DNA from: an uncultured Candidatus Poseidoniales archaeon
Lineage (GTDB): Archaea > Thermoplasmatota > Poseidoniia > Poseidoniales > Poseidoniaceae
DNA: 64,000 nucleotides
NCBI GenBank assembly: GCA_902563095.1
Contig: CACEWA010000001.1
Span: forward strand, 88,540-152,539
Reading direction: 5' to 3'
The stretch's first letter is position 1, and each line of letters starts with the position of its first letter. The position numbers and the translations under genes are program-made. The notes below the pieces were generated by a model, which searched no databases, was not told the DNA's origin, and saw only the letters and a list, made by a program, of their open reading frames with translations. Positions 50,538 to 59,965 of this stretch are shown in pieces.

Positions 50538-50598
50538 TTTAGGCTGAATTTCTCATCGACAACGGTTTATACCCCTGTCCAATCCGATGGTTACACTT

Positions 50599-50673
50599 GC
50601 GAGAGTAGTGTAGTGGTTATCACCGAGCGTTGCCAACGCTTGAACCCGGGTTCGAGTCCCGGCTCTCGCACCA
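50599..50673 (+). tRNA. tRNA-Gly (GCC), CCA encoded
   Basis: Acceptor GCGAGAG/CTCTCGC, anticodon stem-loop GCGTTGCCAACGC (loop TTGCCAA), T-arm GGGTTCGAGTCCC, 3' ACCA. Confidence 0.97.
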
Positions 50674-50675
50674 TT

Positions 50676-51149
50676 CTAATCTCTGAGCATCATAATTACT
50701 GCCTTATCTCCATGCTCCACTTGACCGACTTCAACAAAATCGTGCCGAACGTGGAAACGCACAGAATCCGGATTTGGTGGCCTTAGGTTAACTTCAGCAG
50801 TCACAGGAACTCCAAGGTTTGCTGCTTGTTTGAACACTTCAAGATACAGTTCTGTTCCAATCATTCGGTTTCTTTGATCTAAAGATACAGCTATTCTGTC
50901 AACGTAAAGAAAATCGTTGTAATTCTGGCTAAACCAAGTATAATTCGGACTGCCGTAGGATGTTCCAGGTGGAAGACATATGACAAAACCTAGCAATACT
51001 TCGCCATCAAATGCACCAACTGAAAAGGAAGAATAGTGCAGTAAATCTACGATTTCGTCTTCTGAAACCTTTCCTGTTCCAGGTAACCCTTGTTCATTGA
51101 TTTTCCATATTTCATGGGAATCGGCTAGACGTAATGGCCGTATTTCCAT
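50676..51149 (-). CDS. GNAT family N-acetyltransferase
   Basis: DRIAVSLDQRNRMIGTELYLEVFKQA acetyl-CoA-binding motif region; start ATG 51149 (MEIRPLRLAD). Confidence 0.8.
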   Translation of the reverse strand: MEIRPLRLADSHEIWKINEQGLPGTGKVSEDEIVDLLHYSSFSVGAFDGEVLLGFVICLPPGTSYGSPNYTWFSQNYNDFLYVDRIAVSLDQRNRMIGTELYLEVFKQAANLGVPVTAEVNLRPPNPDSVRFHVRHDFVEVGQVEHGDKAVIMMLRD

Positions 51150-51186
51150 GGATATGACAGAATGACTTGGTGGATAATGCCTTCGT

Positions 51187-51864
51187 CTATTCCAACAAAC
51201 CAGCAATCATAGTCATCATCGCTGTTCTAAGCGGTACCAAAGGTCGCCAACCATCTCCAGTTAATTCCAATAACAATTGATGTAATGGAGTTAAATTTGG
51301 CCTCTGCCTCTCGTTTTCATGGATTGGTTTCGCCTCCATCCCCGCGATTTCATGACCAAATAATGTCTCAGCAGTAAATTTACCACTAATCCCCTGATTC
51401 GTCCTCGCCCACAGCATTTCAAATTCTGCCTTACTATCTTGGGGAAGCCATTCTCGACGACCACACATGTATAATTGGGAAATCTTAGATTCTGATTTTG
51501 CAATATGCGCTATAGCATTTGCAGCATCAATAACACTCAACCAATATCTTGAATCAGGCCCTGAATGTTTGCCTCCAAGCCAACATTGGATTTCTTCTGG
51601 CATCCACTTGTCATTACGACTTGGAATGAGATCTTGAACAATTATATCCTTGCCAATCTCTATGTCTGCTGAACTACCATCAAATGAAATTGAGAATCCT
51701 GTGCCTGTTTCCGATAGATTAACTTGTGAATATTCTAGCAATGTTTGGTTTCTAATTCTGTGTGAATCTTCGGCTGCGACAACATCGATGTCCATAGATA
51801 GCAATTTGTCAATCACTGCCTCTCCCAGTGAACAGGTTGCTCCCTTGACAACTATTGCCATCAA
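51187..51864 (-). CDS. NAD(P)-binding epimerase-like protein (short)
   Basis: N-terminal IVVKGATCSLGEAVIDKLLS Rossmann-like motif and late epimerase-like region; shorter than standard SDRs. Confidence 0.55.
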   Translation of the reverse strand: MMAIVVKGATCSLGEAVIDKLLSMDIDVVAAEDSHRIRNQTLLEYSQVNLSETGTGFSISFDGSSADIEIGKDIIVQDLIPSRNDKWMPEEIQCWLGGKHSGPDSRYWLSVIDAANAIAHIAKSESKISQLYMCGRREWLPQDSKAEFEMLWARTNQGISGKFTAETLFGHEIAGMEAKPIHENERQRPNLTPLHQLLLELTGDGWRPLVPLRTAMMTMIAGLLE

Positions 51865-52167
51865 AATGTCTGCAAATATACTACCTTCATGAGGTTGTCC
51901 CTTGGCTAAAAATTCAATTAAATTTTTTAATTTTCAATTGAAAAATATGTTTAGGATTAAATTTTGGACGCGCGTTATGCGACATCAATTGAAAGTAAAC
52001 TTTGAGCCACTCTCTCAAAAATGAAACGCGACTACTTATTCAATTGGAGATGAACTAATTATGCGACAAATCCAATTGGAAAAGGATTCTTAGAAGGGGG
52101 CAAGTATAATAGTCGCCACTGTCGAGGGCAGATTGGTCAAGAGCCTGAAGACCAAGGAGATGGGAAA

Positions 52168-52761
52168 ATGCCAAACAACGATTATGACATCCAGGAGTTA
52201 CTCCAAAGGGATGTATATGTGAATGATACAAAGGTGGGCGTCATCGTAGGAGAGAGACACCACCCGAACGAAGCAAGAGTGCGCTCAATGCGCATAATGG
52301 TAGAGCCAGGAGTCGCAGATGAATTTATGCGAAAGCCTGCTGAACTCGCACCATTACACAAGGAACTAATACACAGTATCAGAAATGATGGATCTGTTAA
52401 ACTCTCAAAATCTATGAGAGAACTCCAGCGCCGCTGGAGAAACACAGTTCGAATCGATGAAAAGTTGTATGCGCCTGATGAAATGATGGACAGAGCTGTC
52501 CTAGACAATCAAGGTATGGAAATCGGAGTAATAACCGATTTAGTCAAAATCAAAAGAACATATCGTGCTGTAGTAGTAAAGACTCGAATCGGAGTCCAGA
52601 TGCAATATGGCATTGACACAACTATCAATATTCCAATTACAGCACTTGCACGCACACGCGAGCGCTTGGACGAAGTAGTTCTATCCAGAACATTCGACAA
52701 ACTGCTAGGTTTGCCTTCATACATCCAGGCGAACGACCCTGACGCAGTGATGGAAGAATAA
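52168..52761 (+). CDS. Conserved hypothetical, possibly tandem PRC-barrel-like protein
   Basis: Two similar segments: RDVYVNDTKVGVIVGE...VRSMRIMV and RAVLDNQGMEIGVITDLVKIKRTYRAVVV. Confidence 0.65.
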   Translation: MPNNDYDIQELLQRDVYVNDTKVGVIVGERHHPNEARVRSMRIMVEPGVADEFMRKPAELAPLHKELIHSIRNDGSVKLSKSMRELQRRWRNTVRIDEKLYAPDEMMDRAVLDNQGMEIGVITDLVKIKRTYRAVVVKTRIGVQMQYGIDTTINIPITALARTRERLDEVVLSRTFDKLLGLPSYIQANDPDAVMEE

Positions 52762-52809
52762 GCATACCGTCGTCTTTATGATGGGATGGTCGGTCGGCGA
52801 CCTGCCTTT

Positions 52810-52886
52810 GCGCGGGTAGCTTAGTCGGCTGGAGCACCCGGCTGATAACCGGGAGGTCGCAGGTTCAAGTCCTGCCTCGCGCACCA
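52810..52886 (+). tRNA. tRNA-Ile (GAT), CCA encoded
   Basis: Acceptor GCGCGGG/CTCGCGC, anticodon arm CCCGGCTGATAACCGGG, T-arm CAGGTTCAAGTCCTG, ACCA end. Confidence 0.97.
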
Positions 52887-52986
52887 TTTATCCACTCAGT
52901 CACAGACTTTGTGTCATTTTTTGAAAGAACGCGAATACTCTGTAGCAGGAGAACCCTCATTTAGCCCCCTCGCCGGCACTAACAAC

Positions 52987-53928
52987 ATGGTAGTAGTGTC
53001 GGGGAGCAACTCCCGAGCGCTTGCAATCGACCTTGCCAATGAACTTGGCTGGGACCATCACTCTCTAGAGGCGAGAAGATTTCCCGATTCTGAAGGATAC
53101 ATCAGGATCCCTGAAGAAGCGATTGAAGCAGTACGAAAGGAACCCGTAATTTTGGTATCGAATACATTTCCCGATGCAGGGATAGTTGAAACACTTCTAC
53201 TATTGGAAGCCCTAAGAGATGTGAGGGCAGGCCGGACTGAAAATCTGAAAGAAATAGGGCCTCAATCGATGGAATCGGTGGGCCCAGGGGTAATTGTAGC
53301 AATACCATACTTTGGATATTCTCGACAAGATAAGAGATTCCGCCCTGGAGAAGCAATTAGTGCCAAAGCGATTGGAAAATTGCTCGCATCCCATTGTGAT
53401 GGAATCGTTGTGTTTGATTTGCATGCCCCTGCTGCCCTGGAAGAGATGCCGATACCTGTTGCATTTACCTCTGCTATGCCAGAGATTGCTGCACACTTGC
53501 AAGAAAATGTGAATCCTGATTTCATTCTGTCTCCAGATAAAGGGGCAATCGATAGAGCAAGTGCAGTTGCCAAATCTATCGGCTTACCTTTCTCTTATTT
53601 GGAGAAAACCAGAATTGATGCACACACTATAGTCCACAAAGCAAAAGATTTGCAGGTAGATGGGAAAATTGTGGCAATTGTCGATGACATGATTGCGACT
53701 GGAGGGACAATTTGCAAAGCTGCAGATGCATTGAGAAACCAGGGAGCTACTGAAGTTCATGCTGCATGTACTCACGGATTGTTCACTGGAGGGGCTATCG
53801 CAAGATTGTCAAATCATGTTGATGGCGTACATGCTACGTCCAGTCTTTCCAATAGTCGTGCAGTAATCTCTGGAGGGGCTGCATTGGCTCGTGGTGTGCG
53901 GAAAATCCTCGATGATTTGCAAAAGTAG
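52987..53928 (+). CDS. prs: Ribose-phosphate pyrophosphokinase
   Basis: VVVSGSNSRALA, GYSRQDKRFRPGEAISAKAI, VAIVDDMIATGGTICKAADAL. Start ATG 52987. Confidence 0.95.
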   Translation: MVVVSGSNSRALAIDLANELGWDHHSLEARRFPDSEGYIRIPEEAIEAVRKEPVILVSNTFPDAGIVETLLLLEALRDVRAGRTENLKEIGPQSMESVGPGVIVAIPYFGYSRQDKRFRPGEAISAKAIGKLLASHCDGIVVFDLHAPAALEEMPIPVAFTSAMPEIAAHLQENVNPDFILSPDKGAIDRASAVAKSIGLPFSYLEKTRIDAHTIVHKAKDLQVDGKIVAIVDDMIATGGTICKAADALRNQGATEVHAACTHGLFTGGAIARLSNHVDGVHATSSLSNSRAVISGGAALARGVRKILDDLQK

Positions 53929-54008
53929 CACCAAATGTCCAACCCGTGGTGTTTATATTCGCGAGGCCGTGCGAAGCCTTGCTTCACATAAGCATGAGAG
54001 TGATTTCA

Positions 54009-54380
54009 ATGAGTGCACACGTGTCATATGAGACCCCTAACGATGTCGCAGATAAGATCTACGAGATGGTTTCGGCAAACAAGAATGGAAAAATGAAAAA
54101 AGGATCTAATGAGGTAACTAAGACCGCTGAACGCGGTACTGCACAGTTCATCATTATGGCAGAGGATGTCAACCCGCCAGAACTACTGGCTCACATTCCT
54201 CTAATCTGCGCTGAGAAAGGTATCCCGTTCGGATATGTTCCTAGCCAAGAGTTCCTAGCAAAAGAAGCCGGAATGCCAAACGGCGTTAAGACCGCTTCTC
54301 TCGCTCTTCTGGAAGTTTCCAAGGGAGCACAAGAAAAATTCAACGAAGTTGTAGAGTTAGTCAAGGGGCTTTCCAACTGA
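54009..54380 (+). CDS. rpl7ae: Ribosomal protein L7Ae
   Basis: KGSNEVTKTAERGTAQFIIMAEDVNPPELLAHIPLICAEKGIPFGYV. Confidence 0.97.
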   Translation: MSAHVSYETPNDVADKIYEMVSANKNGKMKKGSNEVTKTAERGTAQFIIMAEDVNPPELLAHIPLICAEKGIPFGYVPSQEFLAKEAGMPNGVKTASLALLEVSKGAQEKFNEVVELVKGLSN

Positions 54381-54409
54381 ACATATCACTGATTTCGGAG
54401 GAATAAGAG

Positions 54410-54634
54410 ATGTCTGAAGAACTCGGAGGATGGCCTGCAGAGGTTGTCGAAATTGTAGGTAGAACCGGAATGACCGGCGAAGCTACACAGGTAAAGGTGC
54501 GTGTTAACGACGCACCTAACCCACGTGACGTCGGCCGAATTATCACTAGAAATGTGGTTGGACCAGTTCGTGTAGGTGATATTCTAATGTTAATCGACAC
54601 TGGCCGAGAAGCCCGTAAACTCAACTATAGGTGA
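54410..54634 (+). CDS. rps28e: Ribosomal protein S28e
   Basis: [21 protein letters not shown]...[24 protein letters not shown]. Confidence 0.95.
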   Translation: MSEELGGWPAEVVEIVGRTGMTGEATQVKVRVNDAPNPRDVGRIITRNVVGPVRVGDILMLIDTGREARKLNYR

Positions 54635-54639
54635 TCTAA

Positions 54640-54828
54640 ATGCCAGAACAAAGAATCTGCAGTTTCTCGGGAGATATCATCGAACCTGGTACAGGATTGA
54701 TGTTTATTCGCCGTGATGGCACAGTACAGTGGTTCGCTAACAGCAAGGCTCGTAAGAATGCAGTCAAACTGAAGCGAAACTCACGCAAAGTAAAGTGGAC
54801 CCGCCATTATGTAAAAGGCGGAATCTAG
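54640..54828 (+). CDS. rpl24e: Ribosomal protein L24e
   Basis: CSFSGDIIEPGTGLMFIRRDGTVQWFANSKARKN. Confidence 0.95.
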   Translation: MPEQRICSFSGDIIEPGTGLMFIRRDGTVQWFANSKARKNAVKLKRNSRKVKWTRHYVKGGI

Positions 54829-54900
54829 ACAATTTAGCGAATCGCTACAATCGTTGCGCTCAAATAGGGCATGCTAGTGGACTGCATTGGTGGAATTAGT

Positions 54901-55347
54901 ATGGAGACTACCTATGTTATGGTAAAGCCTGATGGCGTACAAAGAGGATTGGTTGGAGAAATCATCCAGAGATTTGAAAGAAAAGGACTACAATTAGTTG
55001 GATTAAAGCAGGTTATTCCTAGTGAAGAAATCGCTAAGGAACACTATGCCGTTCACGCTGAGAGACCGTTCTTCCCTGGATTGATTAAGTTCGTAACCAG
55101 TGGACCTGTTGTATGTATGGCTTGGTCTGGAAGAGATGCAATCAGTGTTGCTAGAAATTTGATTGGGCCAACCAATGGTCGTGAAGCTGCGCCTGGCACA
55201 ATCCGTGGTGATTTCGGAATGGATATTGGCTACAATATGATTCACGGATCCGATGCTCCAGAAACTGCTGAGTTTGAGCTTGGATTGTGGTTCCCAGAAG
55301 GAACTAACGAATGGACACAAGATAGTCAATCTTGGGTCTATGAGTGA
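54901..55347 (+). CDS. ndk: Nucleoside diphosphate kinase
   Basis: [55 protein letters not shown]. Start ATG 54901. Confidence 0.97.
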   Translation: METTYVMVKPDGVQRGLVGEIIQRFERKGLQLVGLKQVIPSEEIAKEHYAVHAERPFFPGLIKFVTSGPVVCMAWSGRDAISVARNLIGPTNGREAAPGTIRGDFGMDIGYNMIHGSDAPETAEFELGLWFPEGTNEWTQDSQSWVYE

Positions 55348-55396
55348 TTTTTGAATTCCAATTGCGGAATTAAAAAAACCAATTGGAGGTTTTGAT

Positions 55397-57223
55397 ATGT
55401 CAGAAGAGGAAAATGACTCTGAAGAAGAGAGCAAAACCCTCGGCTGGCAACGTCAACCAATCGTTTCAGTTCTTGGCCATGTAGACCATGGTAAGACCAG
55501 TGTTTTAGACCATTTTAGATCGCTTGGCTCTGAAAGACAAGCCAGTGTAATGGATAGAGAAGCTGGAGGAATTACTCAGCACATTGGCGCGACTGAAGTA
55601 CCTGCAAAAATACTCAACGAAACCTGTGCTGCAATGACCGGTGGAAAGGATTTCAACAGCCCCGGGTTATTGTTCATTGATACTCCGGGCCACCACTCGT
55701 TCACTAGTTTGCGAAGTAGAGGTGGTGCATTAGCTGACATAGCAATTCTTGTTGTCGATGTAATGGAAGGTTTACAACCGCAGACGATTGAAAGTCTTCG
55801 TATTCTACGAGAAAAGAAAACACCGTTTGTAGTCGCTGCTAACAAAGTCGATAGAATCCATGGGTGGAGAACTGAAAAAGGACGTTCTTTCATCGAATCA
55901 TGGGCTAATCAACGAGACGATGTTCAGCAATATTTCGAAGAGAAATATTGGAAACTACTTGGTCAATTTAGCGAGCATGGCTTCAACATTGAAAGATACG
56001 ATAAGATTCGTGATTTCAAGTCAAACCTTGCTTTAGTACCATGTTCTGCAAAAGATGGTGAAGGACTTCAAGACCTGCTAACTGTTACCGTAGGACTAGC
56101 AGAACGTTTCCTAGAAGAAAGACTGAGAGATACTCTTGGCTATGGCGAAGGAACTGTTCTAGAGATGAAAGATGAAAGGGGATTGGGTAAAACCATCGAT
56201 GTAATCCTAAATCGTGGTGAGTTGAATGTAGGTGATACTATCACATTAGTTGGACCAGATGGGCCCTTTTCCACGCATATCAAAGGGATGTTTAGGCCAA
56301 AGGGCATGTCTGAAATGAGAGATGCTGGTGACCGTTGGGAAGCATGCGAAAACGCAGTTGCTGCTTGTGGACTCAAAATCGTGGCACCGAATCTCGAAAA
56401 TGTTCTGGCTGGAACTACATTGCGTCAAACCAATACTTCTGAAGCAAAATCGATTGCTGAAAAAGAAGCATACAAAGAAGCAAAAATTTCAGTGGGCATA
56501 GCTGAAGAAGGAGTAGTAATCAAAGCGGATACTGTTGGTGGCTTAGAAGCACTTGCTTTCGAATTAGATAAGATGAAAATCCCAATTCGAATGGCAACTG
56601 TTGGGCCTGTTAACAAAAGAGACATCATCACTGCTCAGTGTGCAGATGATGCATTGAATCAGGTGATTCTCGGATTTTCAGTGAAAGGAAACTCAGAAGT
56701 CCAACCAAAACTAGAGGGGCCAGATGCAGAAATTAAATTCATCAGCGATGACATCATCTATCGTATTCTCGAAGAGTTCGAAGAATGGAGAGATAACACA
56801 AAGGCTGAGATGGAAGCTGAGGCTCGAGAGAATCTAGTATATCCAGGTCACTTGTTGTATCTCAAAGATCATACTTTCAGAAATAAGGGACCTGCAATTG
56901 TCGGGATGAGAGTTCTTGGAGGCAGAGTTCATGTGGGACAGAAAATCATGAAATTAGACGGAACTCCTATCGGGCAAATCAAGAGTCTTAGAACCAGATC
57001 TAGTGAAGATGTCAAACAAGGCCACCAGGGTGAGGAATTAGCGGTCGCAGTAATGGGCCCAACGGTTGGTAGACAAATCGAAGAAGGTGACGAATTTTGG
57101 GTAGATGTCCCATCATCACATGCTAAGCGATTAAGAAAACTCGATTTGACCCCGATTGAAGAAGAGATTTTGGAAGAATTAACCCAGCTTCATCGTAAGC
57201 AAGACCACTTTTGGGGACGTTGA
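55397..57223 (+). CDS. infB: Translation initiation factor aIF5B/IF-2
   Basis: VLGHVDHGKTSVLD, GITQHIGATEVP, FIDTPGHHSFTSLRSRGG, AANKVDRI. Confidence 0.97.
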   Translation: MSEEENDSEEESKTLGWQRQPIVSVLGHVDHGKTSVLDHFRSLGSERQASVMDREAGGITQHIGATEVPAKILNETCAAMTGGKDFNSPGLLFIDTPGHHSFTSLRSRGGALADIAILVVDVMEGLQPQTIESLRILREKKTPFVVAANKVDRIHGWRTEKGRSFIESWANQRDDVQQYFEEKYWKLLGQFSEHGFNIERYDKIRDFKSNLALVPCSAKDGEGLQDLLTVTVGLAERFLEERLRDTLGYGEGTVLEMKDERGLGKTIDVILNRGELNVGDTITLVGPDGPFSTHIKGMFRPKGMSEMRDAGDRWEACENAVAACGLKIVAPNLENVLAGTTLRQTNTSEAKSIAEKEAYKEAKISVGIAEEGVVIKADTVGGLEALAFELDKMKIPIRMATVGPVNKRDIITAQCADDALNQVILGFSVKGNSEVQPKLEGPDAEIKFISDDIIYRILEEFEEWRDNTKAEMEAEARENLVYPGHLLYLKDHTFRNKGPAIVGMRVLGGRVHVGQKIMKLDGTPIGQIKSLRTRSSEDVKQGHQGEELAVAVMGPTVGRQIEEGDEFWVDVPSSHAKRLRKLDLTPIEEEILEELTQLHRKQDHFWGR

Positions 57224-57323
57224 GATAATCGCTATACGTCGTGATTCTGTGCGACTTGTGGACGCAATACCTTGAAGTATGGAATGGGCTGGTTGGCTTC
57301 TTGTACCAAGGAGTGTTATCACC

Positions 57324-58331
57324 ATGAACGCAGGATTCCAAGCAGGAGCACCAGCAGGCGACCACCGCACAAAGGACCTCATTGCAACTGTAGCTTCGAT
57401 TGCAAATTCACTAATGGGTGAAGTTTCAAAGGTTATCATCGGTAAGAACGAAAATCTTCGAAGAGTTACTGTTGGAATCTTATCCAATGGAAACATGCTG
57501 CTGGAAGATTTCCCTGGATTAGCAAAGACCTTGCTAGCAAATACATTCGCACGTGCACTGGGTTGTAAGTTCAAGCGTGTTCAGTTTACTCCTGATTTGC
57601 TACCTAGCGACATTATGGGTACATACATGTATGATCAAAAGTCTGGAGAATTCAAACTTCGTGCAGGTCCACTATTTTCAAACATCCTACTTGCTGACGA
57701 AATTAACCGTGCCCCTCCTAAGACTCAGGCTGCTTTGCTTGAGGCTATGGAAGAAAAGCAAGTTACTATTGAGGGTATTACTCACAAGTTGCCTGCACCT
57801 TTCGTTGTATTGGCAACACAGAACCCTATTGAGCAGGAAGGAACATACCCTCTACCTGAAGCACAGATGGACCGTTTCTTGATGAAGATGAGTATGGGTT
57901 ACCCTGATCGTGCTGAAGAAAAAGCAATTCTAGCTCGCAGAAAACTACGTGGTAAAGACCAACACGATGTTGAGCAAATTACCTCACCAAAGAAGGTTGT
58001 AGCTATGCAAAAGGCGCTAGAAACCGTTCACGTCGACCCTGCGATTCTATCTTACATCGTCGAAATAGTTCAGAGAACTCGTGAAGATCACCGTGTTGTA
58101 AACGGTGCTTCTCCTCGTGCTAGCCAATCATTGTTCAAGACTGGTCGTGCTGCAGCAGCAATCGATGGAAGAGATTACGTCATTCCTGATGATATCAAGG
58201 GAATCGCATTACAAATTATTTCTCACAGAATCGTGATGAAACCAGAAGCAAAGATTCGTGGAATCACCGGAATGCACATCGTTCGAAAGATCCTGTCCGA
58301 AGTTCCAGTTCCTGTCATTCAACAGGGATGA
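57324..58331 (+). CDS. MoxR-family AAA+ ATPase
   Basis: LLEDFPGLAKTLLANTFA, LLADEINRAPPKTQAALLEAMEEKQVT, ATQNPIEQEGTYPLPEAQMDRFL. Confidence 0.95.
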   Translation: MNAGFQAGAPAGDHRTKDLIATVASIANSLMGEVSKVIIGKNENLRRVTVGILSNGNMLLEDFPGLAKTLLANTFARALGCKFKRVQFTPDLLPSDIMGTYMYDQKSGEFKLRAGPLFSNILLADEINRAPPKTQAALLEAMEEKQVTIEGITHKLPAPFVVLATQNPIEQEGTYPLPEAQMDRFLMKMSMGYPDRAEEKAILARRKLRGKDQHDVEQITSPKKVVAMQKALETVHVDPAILSYIVEIVQRTREDHRVVNGASPRASQSLFKTGRAAAAIDGRDYVIPDDIKGIALQIISHRIVMKPEAKIRGITGMHIVRKILSEVPVPVIQQG

Positions 58332-58411
58332 TTCCCACTCCGTAAAAGCGACTCTTTACAGGGGGGCGCCTATCTCGGCGTTACACGGCAGCGAGTTTAG
58401 GAGGCGATTAG

Positions 58412-59380
58412 ATGAATCCGTACAAGATGGTAGTAGCGGTTGCAAACCAAAAAGGAGGGTGTGCAAAAACGACTACTGCGGTAAACTTAGCTGCTGCATT
58501 GGCAAAGGGTAACCCCAAATTCAAAGTTCCCCCAGCAAAGGTTCTTCTCATCGATTTAGACCCTCAAGGAAATTGTGCAACTTCTTTCGGTGTTGAGAAG
58601 AAAAAAATCAAGAAAACCGCTTATGATTTATTAGTCAACGATAGTGGTGAAGATTTACCATTGATGGAAGAATACCTCATTTCTCCTCAAGAATTAACTG
58701 AGTCGATGCAAAAAGCGTGGGCAAAACGTAATGACAACTCAAACAGAGTGCCTGAAGATTTGGCAATCGACAACTTGTGGCTACTTCCTAGTGACATACA
58801 TCTATCCGGTGCTGAAATTGAATTGAGCCATAGAATTGGACGTGAAACGAGGCTAAGAGAGGCTCTTGCTCCAATCATTGACAAATTCGACCACATAATT
58901 ATCGATACCCCTCCTTCGCTAGGATTATTGTCGATAAACGCATTATGCGCTGCAAATTGGGTTTTCATTCCAGTACAAGCAGAGTACTATGCTCTCGAAG
59001 GATTCAGTATGTTGATGAATAGTGTGAAAATGATTCAAAAGAGAATTAATCGAAACCTGAAGATTTTCGGTGTTGCTATGACTATGGTAGACCAGCGATC
59101 GAAATTATCTCTTCATGTATGTAATGAGGTTCAATCTAAGATACCAAGAAAGGTGTTCAAGACGCCTATTCGAAGGCTTGCAAAGGTTGCAGAAGCCGCT
59201 TGGACAGGGGCTCCAACTGTAATCCTGAATCGACCGAGTAAAAGTGGAGCAGGAGCGGGTAGTAGAGAATACTGGTCTCTTTCGAAAGAGTACCATCAGA
59301 GAGTGCAAGAAATGCGCCGACAATTCGGAGTTACAGAACACCCCAGATTGCTTCTAGAAAAGCAAGGCCGGTCAGTTTAA
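58412..59380 (+). CDS. ParA/Soj/SegA-family ATPase
   Basis: Deviant Walker A NQKGGCAKTTTAVNLAAAL; LLIDLDPQGNCATSFG; HIIIDTPPSLGLLSINAL. Confidence 0.95.
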   Translation: MNPYKMVVAVANQKGGCAKTTTAVNLAAALAKGNPKFKVPPAKVLLIDLDPQGNCATSFGVEKKKIKKTAYDLLVNDSGEDLPLMEEYLISPQELTESMQKAWAKRNDNSNRVPEDLAIDNLWLLPSDIHLSGAEIELSHRIGRETRLREALAPIIDKFDHIIIDTPPSLGLLSINALCAANWVFIPVQAEYYALEGFSMLMNSVKMIQKRINRNLKIFGVAMTMVDQRSKLSLHVCNEVQSKIPRKVFKTPIRRLAKVAEAAWTGAPTVILNRPSKSGAGAGSREYWSLSKEYHQRVQEMRRQFGVTEHPRLLLEKQGRSV

Positions 59381-59470
59381 TCAGGTTTCAAAACACGCAT
59401 TCCAAGCAATGGTATGCGCGCGGGATTCAAGTAGTCAACAGTCGCCATAGCATACATGACCGGAGAAGGG

Positions 59471-59698
59471 ATGACCTCTGTGAGTGTAAGTTATGAAGTT
59501 AGAAGGCAGTTGAATACATTGAGAACGATGGATGGTCATCGTAGTGTAGACTCTTTCTTATCAGAATTGATTAGGGCACATAAATTAGCGAAAATGAACG
59601 GGGATTTGGAAGAGTTGCGCACTCATATGAAAGAGGTCGCCGATGTTAGTGCTGAACACCTAGTTCAAAGGTTGAACTTAGCACCATTCAAGGTTTGA
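59471..59698 (+). CDS. Small ribbon-helix-helix-like protein (ParB/SegB- or VapB-like)
   Basis: TSVSVSYEVRRQLNTLRTMDGHRSVDSFLSELI is RHH-like; 91 bp downstream of parA. Confidence 0.6.
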   Translation: MTSVSVSYEVRRQLNTLRTMDGHRSVDSFLSELIRAHKLAKMNGDLEELRTHMKEVADVSAEHLVQRLNLAPFKV

Positions 59699-59707
59699 GG
59701 TGATTCC

Positions 59708-59965
59708 ATGGATTGGAGGCCCTCAGGTTACATGTTATCGACTAAAGACCTGGTTCACGCTATTTTTGATGGCAATAGTGATGCTGGGAAATTACTAGTC
59801 AAAGCCACTATGGGTGAAGTGGAATTATTCGCAGCACCGAAGAGTTGGAACGCAATATTGTGGCTGATTACTAGCACATTGAAAGTTGATGGAACACCAG
59901 TCTATTCTGGTACTAAATTGGGCGAATTAAAATCTAGTTTACCCATTGTATGGCGCGCTGATTAA
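59708..59965 (+). CDS. Small hypothetical protein, possible degenerate PIN-like fold
   Basis: 85 aa; GYMLSTKDLVHAIFDGNSDAGKLLVKATMGEVELFA resembles a PIN N-terminus lacking the first Asp; SD GAGGTGAT at 59697. Confidence 0.5.
   Translation: MDWRPSGYMLSTKDLVHAIFDGNSDAGKLLVKATMGEVELFAAPKSWNAILWLITSTLKVDGTPVYSGTKLGELKSSLPIVWRAD

Noticed and set aside
52909-52986. 26-aa N-terminal extension of prs in the ORF track
   Set aside because: Begins just after tRNA-Ile; MVVVSGSNSRALA at 52987 is the natural PRPP synthetase N-terminus.
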